A stretch of 64,000 nucleotides of DNA from Fredinandcohnia onubensis (GCF_031181385.1 NZ_JAPSKV010000002.1:418382-482381), one strand, 5' to 3'; shown: positions 17,326 through 26,837, counted from the first letter of the stretch. Notes: a model not told the origin generated them from the sequence alone. Translations and numbers: made by a program.

Positions 17326-18594
17326 TCAATTTCCCATTTCTCTATGCATTATATCCTCTCCATTTTCAGCCGCAATCGACTTGAAATCATGGCCAGATGG
17401 ATTTTGGAATAAGCGCAGTCCAAATTCTGGTGCAACCGCAAAAAGATGGTCAAATATATCAGCCTGGGTCGTTTCGTATACGTCCCATCTTACATCATTA
17501 GTAAAGGCATATATCTCAAGTGGCAATCCAGTCTCTGTAGGAGCCAGTTGTCGAACCATTAATGTCATGTTCTGATTAATGCCGGAATGATTTTGAAGGT
17601 AATTACTAATATACGCTCTAAAGACACCGATATTTGTTAAAGCTCTGCCATTCACAGGATTACTACGATCAATATTATGCTTGATATTGTATTCTTCAAT
17701 TTCATGTTCTCGTTGACTAATATAATCCGCTATATAGTGGATATTTTTAAATTTCTTAATCATCTCTTCTGTACAAAACGAAATACTTGTTTTATCAATA
17801 AACAAAGACCGTTTTATTCTACGTCCACCAGAGGTTTGCATTCCTCTCCAATTGATGAATGAATCGGAGATCAGAGCATAACTAGGAATTGTCGTGATCG
17901 TCTTATCAAAGTTTTGTACCTTTACTGTAACTAAAGAAATATCAATAATATCTCCATCTGCTCCATACTTTGGCATTTCAATCCAGTCACCAACGCGAAC
18001 CATATCATTGGAAGTCAACTGAATTCCTGCAACAAGACCTAATAATGAATCTTTAAAAACCAACATGAACACTGCGGACAGGGCACCAATCCCACTGAGA
18101 AGAATAAAAGGACTCTTCCCCATTAGGTTTGCGATAACCAAGATGAATCCTAGGGTTATTACGACAATTTTCACAACCTGAACGTACCCTTTTATAGGCC
18201 TAGTTTTAGAGATTTCATAGGTTTCATAAATATCATTTATAGCATTTAAAATACCATTAATAACCATTAATGCCACAATGATGATATAGACATTTGCACC
18301 CATTTGAATGAAATCATCATACGGCTTAAAAGCTGAAGCGAAGAAATGAATGATAATCGCTGGAACAATATGCGACAGCCTACGAAAAACCTTCCTCTCA
18401 AGAAGCATATTATCCCATGTGTATTTTGTTCTTGTCACAATTTTTGTGATGATCTTAATGATCACCTTTTTTGTAATAAAATTGGCGATAATACTAAGAA
18501 TTGTGATAAAGAGAATCATGATTATCGTTGAAAGATATTTAACTACTGTTGGGTCCAATTCATACTCTAAAAGAAATTCCTGAATTAATGTCAT
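17326..18594 (-). CDS. Mechanosensitive channel, MscS family (YbdG/MscM-like)
   Basis: 422 residues from the ATG at 18594, preceded by GGAGGAGA; a longer frame to 18627 covers that site. There are five N-terminal hydrophobic helices, then the pore helix and beta domain (S-A-V-F-M-L-V-F-K-D-S-L-L-G-L, then D-W-I-E-M-P). The long insert in the beta domain (G-R-R-I-K-R-S-L-F-I-D) and overall length match the E. coli YbdG type rather than the small MscS. It releases solutes on hypo-osmotic stress. Confidence 0.9.
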   Translation of the reverse strand: MTLIQEFLLEYELDPTVVKYLSTIIMILFITILSIIANFITKKVIIKIITKIVTRTKYTWDNMLLERKVFRRLSHIVPAIIIHFFASAFKPYDDFIQMGANVYIIIVALMVINGILNAINDIYETYEISKTRPIKGYVQVVKIVVITLGFILVIANLMGKSPFILLSGIGALSAVFMLVFKDSLLGLVAGIQLTSNDMVRVGDWIEMPKYGADGDIIDISLVTVKVQNFDKTITTIPSYALISDSFINWRGMQTSGGRRIKRSLFIDKTSISFCTEEMIKKFKNIHYIADYISQREHEIEEYNIKHNIDRSNPVNGRALTNIGVFRAYISNYLQNHSGINQNMTLMVRQLAPTETGLPLEIYAFTNDVRWDVYETTQADIFDHLFAVAPEFGLRLFQNPSGHDFKSIAAENGEDIMHREMGN

Positions 18595-18915
18595 ATGTCT
18601 CCTCCATGGTATGTATATTTCTGTCATCCTCTAAGTTGTATGAAGTTCACCACGTGATGCGAGATGCTTAATATTATATCAAATAATTTCTCCCATTCCT
18701 TCATAAACACTCATTAGATTTTTGAAGAACCAATCTCCATACAAATTATTCGGATTGTAATAAATAATTACGTCTATATACTATTTAATGGTGCTCCTCG
18801 CAAAAAAAGACCTGACCACAAAATATAGTAGCCAAGTCCTTTTGGATCGACAGGGAAACGGATTATCCTCATTAAATACTTTCCTGTTTCAACCCATCGA
18901 TTATATTTTCTTTCT
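18595..18915. other. Intergenic stretch without a recognisable gene
   Basis: AT-rich leader of the MscS-type gene. No riboswitch, tRNA or supported open frame was seen on either strand. Confidence 0.5.
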
Positions 18916-19048
18916 TCAGATTGAATACAGCATGGCTGCCCCTACGATAATAAAGATGATAAACACAACAAATAGGATACTCATCCACGGGAGATTAAAT
19001 CCAAGAAGCAATCGTCCTATCATCCTCAACAACCAAAATCTTCATCAT
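18916..19048 (-). pseudogene. Response-regulator N-terminal remnant overlapping a 35-codon membrane ORF
   Basis: From the ATG at 19048 the frame reads M-M-K-I-L-V-V-E-D-D-R-T-I-A-S, the exact opening of an OmpR-type receiver domain with its acidic pair, and then stops after 17 codons. In the next frame an ATG at 19023 opens a 35-residue hydrophobic protein (M-I-G-R-L-L-L-G-F-N, then one membrane span, ending A-M-L-Y-S-I, stop at 18916). The first is best explained as the broken end of a lost two-component gene. The second may be a real small membrane protein or part of the same decay. It has no convincing ribosome binding site. A palindromic repeat abuts the remnant at 19051. Confidence 0.4.
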
Positions 19049-19050
19049 AG

Positions 19051-19080
19051 TGGGTCAAAGGGACAGGTCCCTTGTCCCAC
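19051..19080. repeat. GGGAC...GTCCC palindromic repeat
   Basis: TGGGTCAAAGGGACAGG and CCCTTGTCCCA. It sits 2 bases upstream of the response-regulator fragment, at what looks like a rearrangement junction. Confidence 0.75.
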
Positions 19081-19117
19081 CCCCCCATCGTCTTAGTCTG
19101 TTCTAGGTTATTTTATC

Positions 19118-19167
19118 AAAAAGAAAATCCCCTGGACATGTTGATCGTACATCTCCAGGGGATTTTC
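19118..19167 (-). terminator. Terminator after the NCS2 permease gene
   Basis: 13-base arms AAAATCCCCTGGA and TCCAGGGGATTTT with a 17-base loop, directly past the stop at 19170. Confidence 0.85.
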
Positions 19168-19169
19168 CT

Positions 19170-20462
19170 TTAAACATAGATAAAATAGACAATAAACGTA
19201 ACAAAAAGAACATACATGATTGGATGTACTTCTTTATGTCTTCCCAATGCAAGCATCGTAATAGGATACATAATGAATCCTAAAGCAATCCCTGTTGCAA
19301 CGCTAAATGTTAATGGCATCATAATAATTGTCGTAAATGCCGGTATGGCAATATCGAGCTTCGTCCAGTCAATATGTCTAACTTCTGCCACCATCATTGC
19401 ACCCACGATAATGAGGGCTGGAGCTGTTATTTCAGATGTAACAACCGCTAACAATGGCGAGATAAAGAGGGCTAAAAAGAAAAAGCCTGAGATGACAACT
19501 GATGAAAAACCAGTTCGTGCACCTGCAGCAATACCCGCAGTGGATTCAATCAAGGAAGCAGTCGGAGACGTTCCTAGAACAGAACCGATAACAGTTGCGG
19601 AAGCATCCGATAATAATGCAGGCCCCGCGTTTGGAATTTTATTTTCCTTTAAGATTCCAGCCTGGCTTGCAACAGCAATCAATGTACCTGCCGTATCGAA
19701 AAATCCAACAAATAAAAAGGTAAAAATGACAATAATTAAATCTGGTGTAAATACATTGGGAAGCTCAGAAAAAACAACACCAAATGTTGGTTCAAGACTT
19801 GGTATTTTACCAATGATACCTGCCGGCTTGTCAATGATTCCGAAGATCATCCCAACAATTGATGAAATAACCATGCCGTAAAATATACCACCACGAATTC
19901 CCCGAACGAGCATTACGGAGGTAATAATGAATCCGAATAAGGCAAGTACAGTGGCACCAGATGTGAAGTCTCCGAGCGATACAAATGTAGCCTCGTTCCC
20001 GACAATAATTTTCGCATTTTTTAATCCAATAAAAGCGACAAAAAAACCAATCCCACCAGCAATCGCATATTTCAAATCCTGTGGTATCACATTAATAATT
20101 TTTTCACGGATTTTTAACACACTTAAAAGGACAAATAACATACCTGCGACGAAAACACCCGTTAATGCTGTCTGCCATGGAATTCCCATCCCGATCACAA
20201 CTGAATATGTAAAAAAAGAATTTAGACCCATACTAGGCGCAATCCCGATTGGATAATTAGAGAGTATACCGATAAGCAGTGAGCCAAGAATAATGGTTAT
20301 CGCGGTTGCCGTAAAAACGGCACCTTTATCCATCCCTGATTCACCTAAAACGATAGGATTGACCACAAGGATGTAAGCCATCGATAGAAATGTTGTTAGT
20401 CCACCAATAAATTCCTGCTTATATGAAGTTTGGCGTGTATTGAAATCAAAATAATTTTTCAT
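19170..20462 (-). CDS. NCS2-family purine permease (PbuG/PbuO-like)
   Basis: 430 residues and about 13 membrane spans. The AzgA-type marks are present: G-L-T-T-F-L-S-M-A-Y-I-L-V-V-N-P near the N-terminus, G-I-A-P-S-M-G-L-N-S-F-F, and G-T-S-P-T-A-S-L-I-E-S-T-A-G-I. AzgA/PbuG proteins import hypoxanthine, guanine or adenine with protons. A guanine-type purine riboswitch lies in the leader, as in B. subtilis pbuG and pbuO, so expression should fall when guanine or hypoxanthine is plentiful. ATG at 20462. Confidence 0.92.
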   Translation of the reverse strand: MKNYFDFNTRQTSYKQEFIGGLTTFLSMAYILVVNPIVLGESGMDKGAVFTATAITIILGSLLIGILSNYPIGIAPSMGLNSFFTYSVVIGMGIPWQTALTGVFVAGMLFVLLSVLKIREKIINVIPQDLKYAIAGGIGFFVAFIGLKNAKIIVGNEATFVSLGDFTSGATVLALFGFIITSVMLVRGIRGGIFYGMVISSIVGMIFGIIDKPAGIIGKIPSLEPTFGVVFSELPNVFTPDLIIVIFTFLFVGFFDTAGTLIAVASQAGILKENKIPNAGPALLSDASATVIGSVLGTSPTASLIESTAGIAAGARTGFSSVVISGFFFLALFISPLLAVVTSEITAPALIIVGAMMVAEVRHIDWTKLDIAIPAFTTIIMMPLTFSVATGIALGFIMYPITMLALGRHKEVHPIMYVLFVTFIVYFIYV

Positions 20463-20584
20463 ATTTCTATATTCCCCATTTTGATGTGATTTATTTTTTC
20501 AAAATAAAAAAAGCCTTGATAGTGTTGACCTACCAAAGCACGTACAAATAGGAGTAAAAAGGACAATTGATATCCTAATAAACC

Positions 20585-20653
20585 ATTTGTAGTCAAGCTT
20601 TTTACGGTAGCTTGGTAGAAACAATCGGGCCATATCCCCGAACATATACAAAT
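20585..20653 (-). promoter_or_regulatory. Purine riboswitch aptamer, guanine type
   Basis: On the minus strand P1 pairs ATTTGTA with TACAAAT. L2 contains GGATATGG, the J2/3 segment reads TTTCTACC and L3 contains ACCGTAA. The specificity base sits in GACTAC just before the P1 3' arm and is C, which selects guanine/hypoxanthine; adenine riboswitches have T there. A poly-T run at 20505-20512 on the minus strand marks the expression platform before the permease gene. Confidence 0.93.
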
Positions 20654-20689
20654 TACTTTATTCATATAACTTTAAAAATCTATCAGTGA

Positions 20690-21598
20690 TTTTATATTTC
20701 GTCAAGTTTTTTCTTTTTTGTTATAGATTTAGTAAAGGAACAGACCGTTTTGATTGGAACTATTATTCAATTTTCGATTATTTTGTTCAGCTTTACCCTC
20801 TACTTTTATTTTCATGGAAAAACACTTCAGGTAAAAAAGAAAATGAAATGGGGAGAAAATACAACACAAGTTCAAATCGCGGATTTGTCAGCACGTGCAA
20901 AAGATGAAATGCTGCCGTGGTCTGTCTTTTTAGTACCAATGCTCATCACAGTTGGTGTGATCGGCTATACCATTTCTCAATACAATCTTCTTCCAAACCA
21001 GATTCCAACTCACTGGGGAATTAATGGAGAAGATGATGCGTTTACTGAGAAAACACCAGTTTCAGCCATTTCATCACCACTCATGTTGTTAGTCATGCAG
21101 GCAATGTTTTTAGCGATTATTATAAGTACAAAAAAAACAGGCATTAAACTAAGTGCAACAGCGACCAATGCTTCACGATTACGACAATTAACATTACGTA
21201 AATATACAAGCTGGTTACTATTTTTAACATCTATTTTATCGACGGGAATGTTTAGTTTCTTTCAATTAAGAACAATCCATCCCGATATCGTGGACGGAAA
21301 AATTGTAATGGCCGTACCAATTATTTTCCTAATTATTACTTTAGGCTCTACGATTGCATTCGCTCTAAAAGTTGGACGTTCAGATAAACAATCTATTGAT
21401 GAAGCAACTGTAGGAATAACAGATTATGACGATGACAGGCATTGGGTTGGCGGACTCTTTTATGTCAACAAAAGTGATCCATCCATCTTTGTTGAAAAAC
21501 GCTTTGGTGTAGGCTGGACTATCAACTTTGGTAACCCAATCGGGTATTTTATTATATTAGTGCCGTTAGCACTCATCATCTTGTTCAGCTTTCTTTAA
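20690..21598 (+). pseudogene. 5'-truncated DUF1648/DUF5808 membrane protein gene
   Basis: The frame is open from 20690, but the first plausible start is a TTG at 20750 without a proper ribosome binding site, giving 282 residues. The content is a DUF1648-like region (L-P-N-Q-I-P-T-H-W-G-I-N-G-E near residue 80) and a C-terminal DUF5808 block (D-D-R-H-W-V-G-G-L-F-Y-V-N). Full-length relatives, as I recall them, carry roughly 80 further N-terminal residues with two more membrane spans. Those are missing here, and the truncated end abuts the divergent riboswitch region. SdpI-type immunity proteins share DUF1648. It may still be translated as a shorter protein. Confidence 0.6.
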
Positions 21599-21629
21599 AA
21601 AATCGACAAGCGCCGCTTGTCGATTTTTT
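21596..21629. terminator. Bidirectional terminator between convergent genes
   Basis: AATCGACAAGCG and CGCTTGTCGATT form a near-perfect 12-base stem with A and T runs outside. It serves the DUF1648/DUF5808 gene and the MFS gene. Confidence 0.9.
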
Positions 21630-22885
21630 CATCCAGATGATGGATTTAGTTTCATTTTTGTATCGTAGGCTCGGAAAGCCTTGCCATATAAATAGGTAAA
21701 ACTACCTTGTAAACCAGCCGCAAGATAAAAAGGTAAAGCCAAAGCACCTAACCCAAAAAGGTAGCCAGTAATATACGGGCCTATTGAAATTGGCAGACGC
21801 ATTGATAAAAGATTAATACTTGATGCAAATCCACTTCTTTTTCCACGCGTTAAGCTAACACTTAGTGCCTGCGCAGCACCTTGGGACCCTCGATTTAATG
21901 CCGTTCTCAGAATATAAAGAATGGATACAAGTGCATATGAGGACAACAGGGGCATCAATACTAGAAGAAAACATGCAATGTAACGGACCATTACAATCGA
22001 TTGAACTGTACCATATTTTTTTGAAATTCCTGCTTGAAAAATCGAAATAATTCCGGTCGCAAAAAAGGTAAGAGCTAACGTACTACCAATTTGCGCACTA
22101 CTTACACCAAATTTCACGGAAAACCAGTATGCCATCATAGGACCAGTTAATCCAATTGCGATGCCATTTAACACATTGATCCCTGCTAACTTTAAAATGG
22201 CTGTATTTTCTTCTTTTGTAATTTTCATTTCTTCGATCTGGGTCATCTTCTCCATTGGTTTTTCTTTTCGGTTAAAAGGTTCTCCACTTACTGTTACTAC
22301 AATTGCAGCCGTAGCAATTGAAAATGCAAAACTAGAATAAAACGCGAGATGGTAGACAGAGATTCCAAGTGCGAGGTTGCTAAAACTCATCGTACCCACC
22401 AGCATCGCCCCTGTCGCCATTCCAAAAAAGCTTAGCGCATTATTGAGACTATAAATTTTTCCTCGTTCCGAGGGTTTGATAAAGGATGCGAGCCATGCCT
22501 GTTCCGCCGGAGCAAACGGGCTTGCTGAACCAGCATCTGCTTTTCCAAAGCCGGAAAAAGTAATCGCAATAAACAACAAAACGGGATTGGTAGAGAGAAT
22601 TCCGACCAATGCACACCCTGCCGTCGAAAGCTCCGAAAGCAGAACGAAGGGTTTCCTGCCTATGCGGTCACTGAATATACCAACTAACGGAGCAAGGAAA
22701 ACACTAAGCAATCCTCCGGTAGCAAGCACCGCTCCGATTTTAACAGAACTCCACCCTAAAGCATCAAGGTACAATGCTAGCACAACAACCATCATACCTT
22801 GTCCAATACTTCGTATCAGATTAACTAACATTAGCTTTTTGACCACGGGATGTATTTTATCTGTATGTTCTTCCCTGACTAGCAT
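21629..22885 (-). CDS. Major facilitator superfamily transporter
   Basis: 418 residues in two six-helix halves around a charged loop (about 200-225, N-R-K-E-K-P-M-E-K-M). The motif-A loop G-I-F-S-D-R-I-G-R-K-P lies between helices 2 and 3. The family contains drug and metabolite exporters, and nothing points to a substrate. ATG at 22885 with GTGGTGA. It lies upstream of a 52-bp repeat array and 0.8 kb from the pqq genes, on the same strand but separated from them, so a functional link is not supported. Confidence 0.88.
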   Translation of the reverse strand: MLVREEHTDKIHPVVKKLMLVNLIRSIGQGMMVVVLALYLDALGWSSVKIGAVLATGGLLSVFLAPLVGIFSDRIGRKPFVLLSELSTAGCALVGILSTNPVLLFIAITFSGFGKADAGSASPFAPAEQAWLASFIKPSERGKIYSLNNALSFFGMATGAMLVGTMSFSNLALGISVYHLAFYSSFAFSIATAAIVVTVSGEPFNRKEKPMEKMTQIEEMKITKEENTAILKLAGINVLNGIAIGLTGPMMAYWFSVKFGVSSAQIGSTLALTFFATGIISIFQAGISKKYGTVQSIVMVRYIACFLLVLMPLLSSYALVSILYILRTALNRGSQGAAQALSVSLTRGKRSGFASSINLLSMRLPISIGPYITGYLFGLGALALPFYLAAGLQGSFTYLYGKAFRAYDTKMKLNPSSG

Positions 22886-23079
22886 ATTTTCACCACTTCG
22901 GATTGATATCTGGTTAAAATAGGTAATTTATATAGTCCTATTTAAAAGCCTTCCAAAGTGAGGTGCCAATTATTCACATGGTGGATGGGCGATGGGATAG
23001 TTTTATTTACTGGATTGTACAATTTCTTGCTTTTTTATGAATTAGGGATGGGGCATGATCCTTTTCCGCTCAAAGCTCT
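22886..23079. other. Intergenic leader region
   Basis: Upstream region of the MFS gene. From about 23051 it includes a degenerate half copy of the 52-bp repeat unit. No gene seen. Confidence 0.5.
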
Positions 23080-23600
23080 GATGAAGAGGATTGGGAGACG
23101 AGGGTGCGCTCGTTTTCCCGTTCATAGATCCGATGAAGAGGATTGGGGGACGGGGATGCACTCGTTTTCCTCTTCATAGCTCTCGTGAAGAGGATTGGGA
23201 GACGGGAATGCTCGCGTTTTCCTCTTCATAGCTCTGATGAAGGACTTTACACCGAGGCTCTGGCTGCACTCAGTCCTTCATCCAACCCGATGAAGGACTT
23301 TACACTGAATCCCGGGCTGCTTTCGGTCCTTCATCACCCCGATGAAGGACTTTGCACCGAGGCTCTGGCTGCACTCAGTCCTTCATCAACCCGATGAAGG
23401 ACTTTACACTGAATCCCGGGCTGCACTCAGTCCTTCATCAACCCGATGAAGGACTTTGCACCGAGGCTCTGGCTGCACTCAGTCCTTCATCAACCCGATG
23501 AAGGACTTTACACTGAATCCCGGGCTGCACTCAGTCCTTCATCAACCCGATGAAGGACTTTGCACAAAGGCCCAGACTCCACTAGCTCCTTCATCACCTC
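23080..23600. repeat. Tandem array of ten 52-bp palindromic units
   Basis: Ten head-to-tail units start at 23080, 23132, 23184, 23236, 23289, 23341, 23393, 23445, 23497 and 23549; nine are 52 bases and the fourth is 53. Every unit is an imperfect palindrome. Units 1-3 share GATGAAGAGGATTGG...TCTTCATAG. Units 4-10 share GATGAAGGACTTT...AGTCCTTCATC. Within units 4-9 two loop sequences alternate (GCACCGAGGCTCTGG and ACACTGAATCCCGGG), so a 104-bp pair was probably copied. Open frames cross the array in several phases, but none has a ribosome binding site. The array lies 3' of pqqE. Confidence 0.95.
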
Positions 23601-23645
23601 GATAGACAAACTTCTTCCTTATCATAGTATCTACTTCCACAACTA

Positions 23646-23698
23646 AAATAGATGCCAAAGGCAATTCAATTTTACAAATCGCCCCTAGCATCTATTTC
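23646..23698 (-). terminator. Terminator-like hairpin at the end of the pqq operon
   Basis: Outer arms AAATAGATGC and GCATCTATTT with a large internal loop, overlapping the pqqE stop codon. There is only a short T tract, so termination may be weak. Confidence 0.5.
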
Positions 23699-24797
23699 AT
23701 AATCTTATTTTTGATGTTGTTATTTTACGGTAAATCAATGGTGATGCCTCGCCCACTCGCGTACTATTCGCTTCCTGTACTGCTTTTTCAACGATATGAT
23801 GATCTGGTGCTAAGTGACACACCGGGTCTGTTGCCTGAGCGTCTCCAGTCAAGGCATAGGCCTGACATCGACACCCACCACCATCTTTCCCTACCAAATC
23901 GCATGAACGACAAGTTTCTGGTAGCCACTCATCCCCTCGAAATCGATTAAATGAATCCGATTTATACCAAATTTGCTTCAATGACCGCTCTCGTACATTT
24001 TCAAAAGTAATACCTTCTATCATCCCGGCAGTTGGGCATGGTAACACGTCTCCGTTGGGGGCCACTGTTAGTGCGACCGCTCCCCAACCGCCCATGCATG
24101 GCTTTGGAGTAGATTCATAATAATCAGGAATAACCCAGATAATTTCCATTTCTCTCCCAAGGCGTGCTCTTGCTGCTTCAAAAACCTTACTCGCCCGCTC
24201 AATCTGCTCTCGACTTGGCATGAGCTTATCCCTGTTGAGTAAAGCCCAGTTATAAAACTGAGTATTTGCTAATTCCAGCCGTTCAGCCCCCACAGCATGG
24301 GCAAACGTAATAATGTCATCCAATGTATCTATGTTCAACCGATGCAACACTACATTTAAAGATAAATGCATTCCCGTTCTCTTGACTGCTTCAACAGCCT
24401 TCCGTTTCTTTTCGAACGCTTTAAATCTCCCAATCTTATCCGAAAGCTTTTCTTCTCCCGCTTGAAAGCTAATTTGGACGTTGGCCAACCCGGCCTCCAT
24501 AAACCGCTTTGCCGTTTCTTCAGTTAAACCAATTCCACTTGTTATTAAATTCGTGTACATTTCTAATGAATCCGCATGTTGGATTAGTTCATCTAGATCC
24601 TTCTTTAAAAGTGGCTCTCCGCCTGAAAAATGAATCTCAACAACTCCAAGATCGGCAGCTTCTGATAATACTCGCTTCCAATCCTTTGTTGATATTTCCA
24701 TTTCCTTTAGTGTCATTTCGATTGGATTTGAACAGTATGGACAATGTAAGGGACAACGATGCGTTAACTCTGCAAGCAACGAGAAGGGTGGTTGCAC
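23697..24797 (-). CDS. pqqE: PQQ biosynthesis radical SAM enzyme PqqE
   Basis: 366 residues from a GTG at 24797, overlapping the pqqD stop region. The radical SAM cluster motif C-P-L-H-C-P-Y-C is at residues 15-22 and the SAM-binding G-G-E-P follows. The C-terminal SPASM region carries the cysteines for auxiliary clusters (C-M-G-G-W-G, L-P-C-P, C-R-S-C-D, G-G-G-C-R-C, P-V-C). PqqE, with the chaperone PqqD, joins the glutamate and tyrosine side chains of PqqA. The length is normal for the family and all cluster ligands appear intact. It is the last gene of the pqqABCDE operon. Confidence 0.96.
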   Translation of the reverse strand: MQPPFSLLAELTHRCPLHCPYCSNPIEMTLKEMEISTKDWKRVLSEAADLGVVEIHFSGGEPLLKKDLDELIQHADSLEMYTNLITSGIGLTEETAKRFMEAGLANVQISFQAGEEKLSDKIGRFKAFEKKRKAVEAVKRTGMHLSLNVVLHRLNIDTLDDIITFAHAVGAERLELANTQFYNWALLNRDKLMPSREQIERASKVFEAARARLGREMEIIWVIPDYYESTPKPCMGGWGAVALTVAPNGDVLPCPTAGMIEGITFENVRERSLKQIWYKSDSFNRFRGDEWLPETCRSCDLVGKDGGGCRCQAYALTGDAQATDPVCHLAPDHHIVEKAVQEANSTRVGEASPLIYRKITTSKIRL

Positions 24798-24798
24798 T

Positions 24799-25101
24799 CT
24801 ATGATTCTTTGATTCTAGAATCTTGCATCACCACCCATCCTTCGTCCACCATTTGTAAGATAAACTTTGTGATATCCGCCTGCATAATTTCGAAATCAGG
24901 CAAATTCCCAGACTCTAGGGAACTTCTCATTTTTTCGGTGATGGTGTGAACTGTTTCATTTCCGTCACATAGAGCAAGAATTGACGCGGCAGTTTCGTTC
25001 AGAACCACAACCTTTTCAGGTAACAAAAGAAGATGTTTTTCTCTTACCTTATCAAACTTGAGTCGCCCCTTTTGTGCGAGTTTTGGAAAACTAGTAGTCA
25101 A
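24799..25101 (-). CDS. pqqD: PqqA-binding chaperone PqqD
   Basis: 100 residues from a TTG at 25101 behind GGTGGGG. The family pattern is P-x-L...R-L-K-F-D...L-L-L-L-P-E-K-V-V-V-L-N-E-T-A, then I-L-A-L-C-D-G. This is the RiPP recognition fold, which binds PqqA and presents it to PqqE. It sits 28 bases after pqqC and ends one base before the pqqE start, so translation is likely coupled. Confidence 0.95.
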   Translation of the reverse strand: MTTSFPKLAQKGRLKFDKVREKHLLLLPEKVVVLNETAASILALCDGNETVHTITEKMRSSLESGNLPDFEIMQADITKFILQMVDEGWVVMQDSRIKES

Positions 25102-25129
25102 AATTTCCCCACCACCATTTCCTTATAAC

Positions 25130-25861
25130 TTAATTTGGAAAAGCTTTTTCAATCGCATCAAGCTGTGCCCAAAGTACATCACACTTAAACTGTAAGGCCT
25201 CAACTGCAAGTTGCTGTTCTTTTAATGTCTTGCAATAATCCAGTACTACATTTAGGGCAAATTCTGTATCACGCGGTGCTTGTGTTAAGCGATTTCGGAA
25301 ATACCCTAGTCCGGACCGGTCAATCCAAGGATACAATCGTTCAAGGATTTTAATCCGCTCCGAAATAAGAATGGGTGAAAAAAGTTCAGTTAATGAAGAA
25401 GCAACGGCCTCCAGCCATGGCTTTTCTTTCGCAAAATTCACATAAGCGTCAACAGAAAAACGAACAGCAGGTACCACATGTTCTTCACTTAAGACCTCTT
25501 CCTGGGAAAGTCCCACTACTTCCCCAAGTCTTAACCAAGCTTCAATTCCACCCTCTTGTTCATGGTTGCCATCATGGTCAATAATCCGCTGGATCCATTC
25601 ACGTCTAAACTCCCTTGTTGGAAGTTTTGATAAAATAACCGCATCCTTAATCGGAACAGATTTTTGATAATAATAACGATTGGCTACCCAACCTCGGATT
25701 TGCTCTCTACTTAGAGTACCCTCGTGCATCGCCACATGAAAGGGGTGTTTATCATGATAGGAAGATCGCCCGACATCGATTAATCGTTCTTTAAAATCCT
25801 CCCGAGACCATGGCTTTCCAGCTTCATGGGACACCCTTGCTAACCCTCCTTGTTGTGGCAT
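25130..25861 (-). CDS. pqqC: Pyrroloquinoline-quinone synthase PqqC
   Basis: 243 residues from the ATG at 25861, seven bases after GGAGG; a TTG two codons earlier overlaps the pqqB stop but is worse spaced. The TENA/THI-4-like helical fold shows Y-H-D-K-H-P-F-H near residue 35 and [13 protein letters not shown], both part of the active site. The enzyme carries out the final cofactor-free eight-electron oxidation and ring closure to PQQ with oxygen. Confidence 0.96.
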   Translation of the reverse strand: MPQQGGLARVSHEAGKPWSREDFKERLIDVGRSSYHDKHPFHVAMHEGTLSREQIRGWVANRYYYQKSVPIKDAVILSKLPTREFRREWIQRIIDHDGNHEQEGGIEAWLRLGEVVGLSQEEVLSEEHVVPAVRFSVDAYVNFAKEKPWLEAVASSLTELFSPILISERIKILERLYPWIDRSGLGYFRNRLTQAPRDTEFALNVVLDYCKTLKEQQLAVEALQFKCDVLWAQLDAIEKAFPN

Positions 25862-25863
25862 AT

Positions 25864-26817
25864 TCAAACCTCCAATTCCATACCTTCAAAGGCAATCTCA
25901 ATACCGTGTTGCTCCAACATATCTGCTTCCTCAGAACCTTTTTTCAAAATCGGATTGCTATTGTTAATGTGGATTAAAATTTTTCGTTCTGCTGAAAATG
26001 ATGCTAAATTCTCAATGATTCCTGATGAACCACTAATTGGGAGATGCCCCATATCCCTTGCATTCCGTTTCGTCGCACCCAATGCAACCAATTCATCTTC
26101 AGACCAAAATGTTCCATCCACTAACAAAATATCTGCTTTATGTAAAGCAGACTCAATTTCTGCTGTCATCGTATCTAAAGTCGGAAAATAAGCCACACAT
26201 TTTCCAGACCTTTCATTTTGTAAAAGTAGACCAACCTCCCATATTTCTTCGGAACTATCATGATTTGACTGAGCATATAGAGGTGGTTTTCTTGAAACAG
26301 GAACCGTCTCAATTAGGAGTGATCCCTCTGTTGTATCTCCAATTCGTTCCTTACAATCAGGATTAAGTAACTGCCATTCCCAAGAACAATAATTTTCCAG
26401 CATTGGGACAACAGGAAAAGCTGTGTGTAAACATTTCCTTACCGTTTCCGTCCCATATATCGTTAAATGGGAGCCTTCTCGTAACGACAATAAACCGATT
26501 GAGTGATCAAGCTCTGCATCGGTTAAAATCACACCAGCAAGTGGTGTTTCCCTAATACCAGGTCCCGCATGAAGTTCAGAAAAGGTTTCAATCTGTTTAC
26601 TAACATCCGGGCCTGCATTGATGAGATACCAGTCTTTATCATTTGCACTTATCGCAAGGGAGGATTGTAACATCGGTTTTAACTTAATGTCCCCGTCGCG
26701 AACACCGCTACAGTTGGGACATGCACAATTCCATTGTGGAAAGCCTCCTCCCGCTGCTACTCCTAAGACCCTGATTCGAATTTTACTCCATCCTTTCAAA
26801 CCGATTTTATCAAGCAT
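25864..26817 (-). CDS. pqqB: PqqB, metallo-beta-lactamase-fold PQQ biosynthesis protein
   Basis: About 317 residues. The characteristic start [16 protein letters not shown], the C-A-C-P-N-C zinc pair, and [13 protein letters not shown] (in place of the classic H-x-H-x-D-H) identify PqqB, now regarded as a hydroxylase acting on the crosslinked peptide. The start is uncertain. ATG 26817 is chosen; a TTG at 26826 is in frame, and homologues usually begin at the residues encoded near 26778, where an ATT follows GGATGGAG. It is probably translated by coupling from pqqA 20 bases upstream. Confidence 0.93.
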   Translation of the reverse strand: MLDKIGLKGWSKIRIRVLGVAAGGGFPQWNCACPNCSGVRDGDIKLKPMLQSSLAISANDKDWYLINAGPDVSKQIETFSELHAGPGIRETPLAGVILTDAELDHSIGLLSLREGSHLTIYGTETVRKCLHTAFPVVPMLENYCSWEWQLLNPDCKERIGDTTEGSLLIETVPVSRKPPLYAQSNHDSSEEIWEVGLLLQNERSGKCVAYFPTLDTMTAEIESALHKADILLVDGTFWSEDELVALGATKRNARDMGHLPISGSSGIIENLASFSAERKILIHINNSNPILKKGSEEADMLEQHGIEIAFEGMELEV

Positions 26818-26837
26818 GTAAGACAAGTTTAGTAGTA

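Noticed and set aside
18788..19096. 102-codon plus-strand frame
   Set aside because: No ribosome binding site; it runs through the palindromic repeat and antisense to the response-regulator remnant.
20459..20665. 68-codon frame upstream of the NCS2 permease
   Set aside because: It covers the guanine riboswitch and has no ribosome binding site.
22958..23397. Open frames of 73 and 84 codons across the 52-bp array
   Set aside because: They have no ribosome binding site and simply translate the repeat; 52 is not a multiple of 3, so the protein would not even be periodic in one frame.
23080..23600. CRISPR array
   Set aside because: Units are contiguous with no unique spacers, each unit is internally palindromic, and no cas genes are present.
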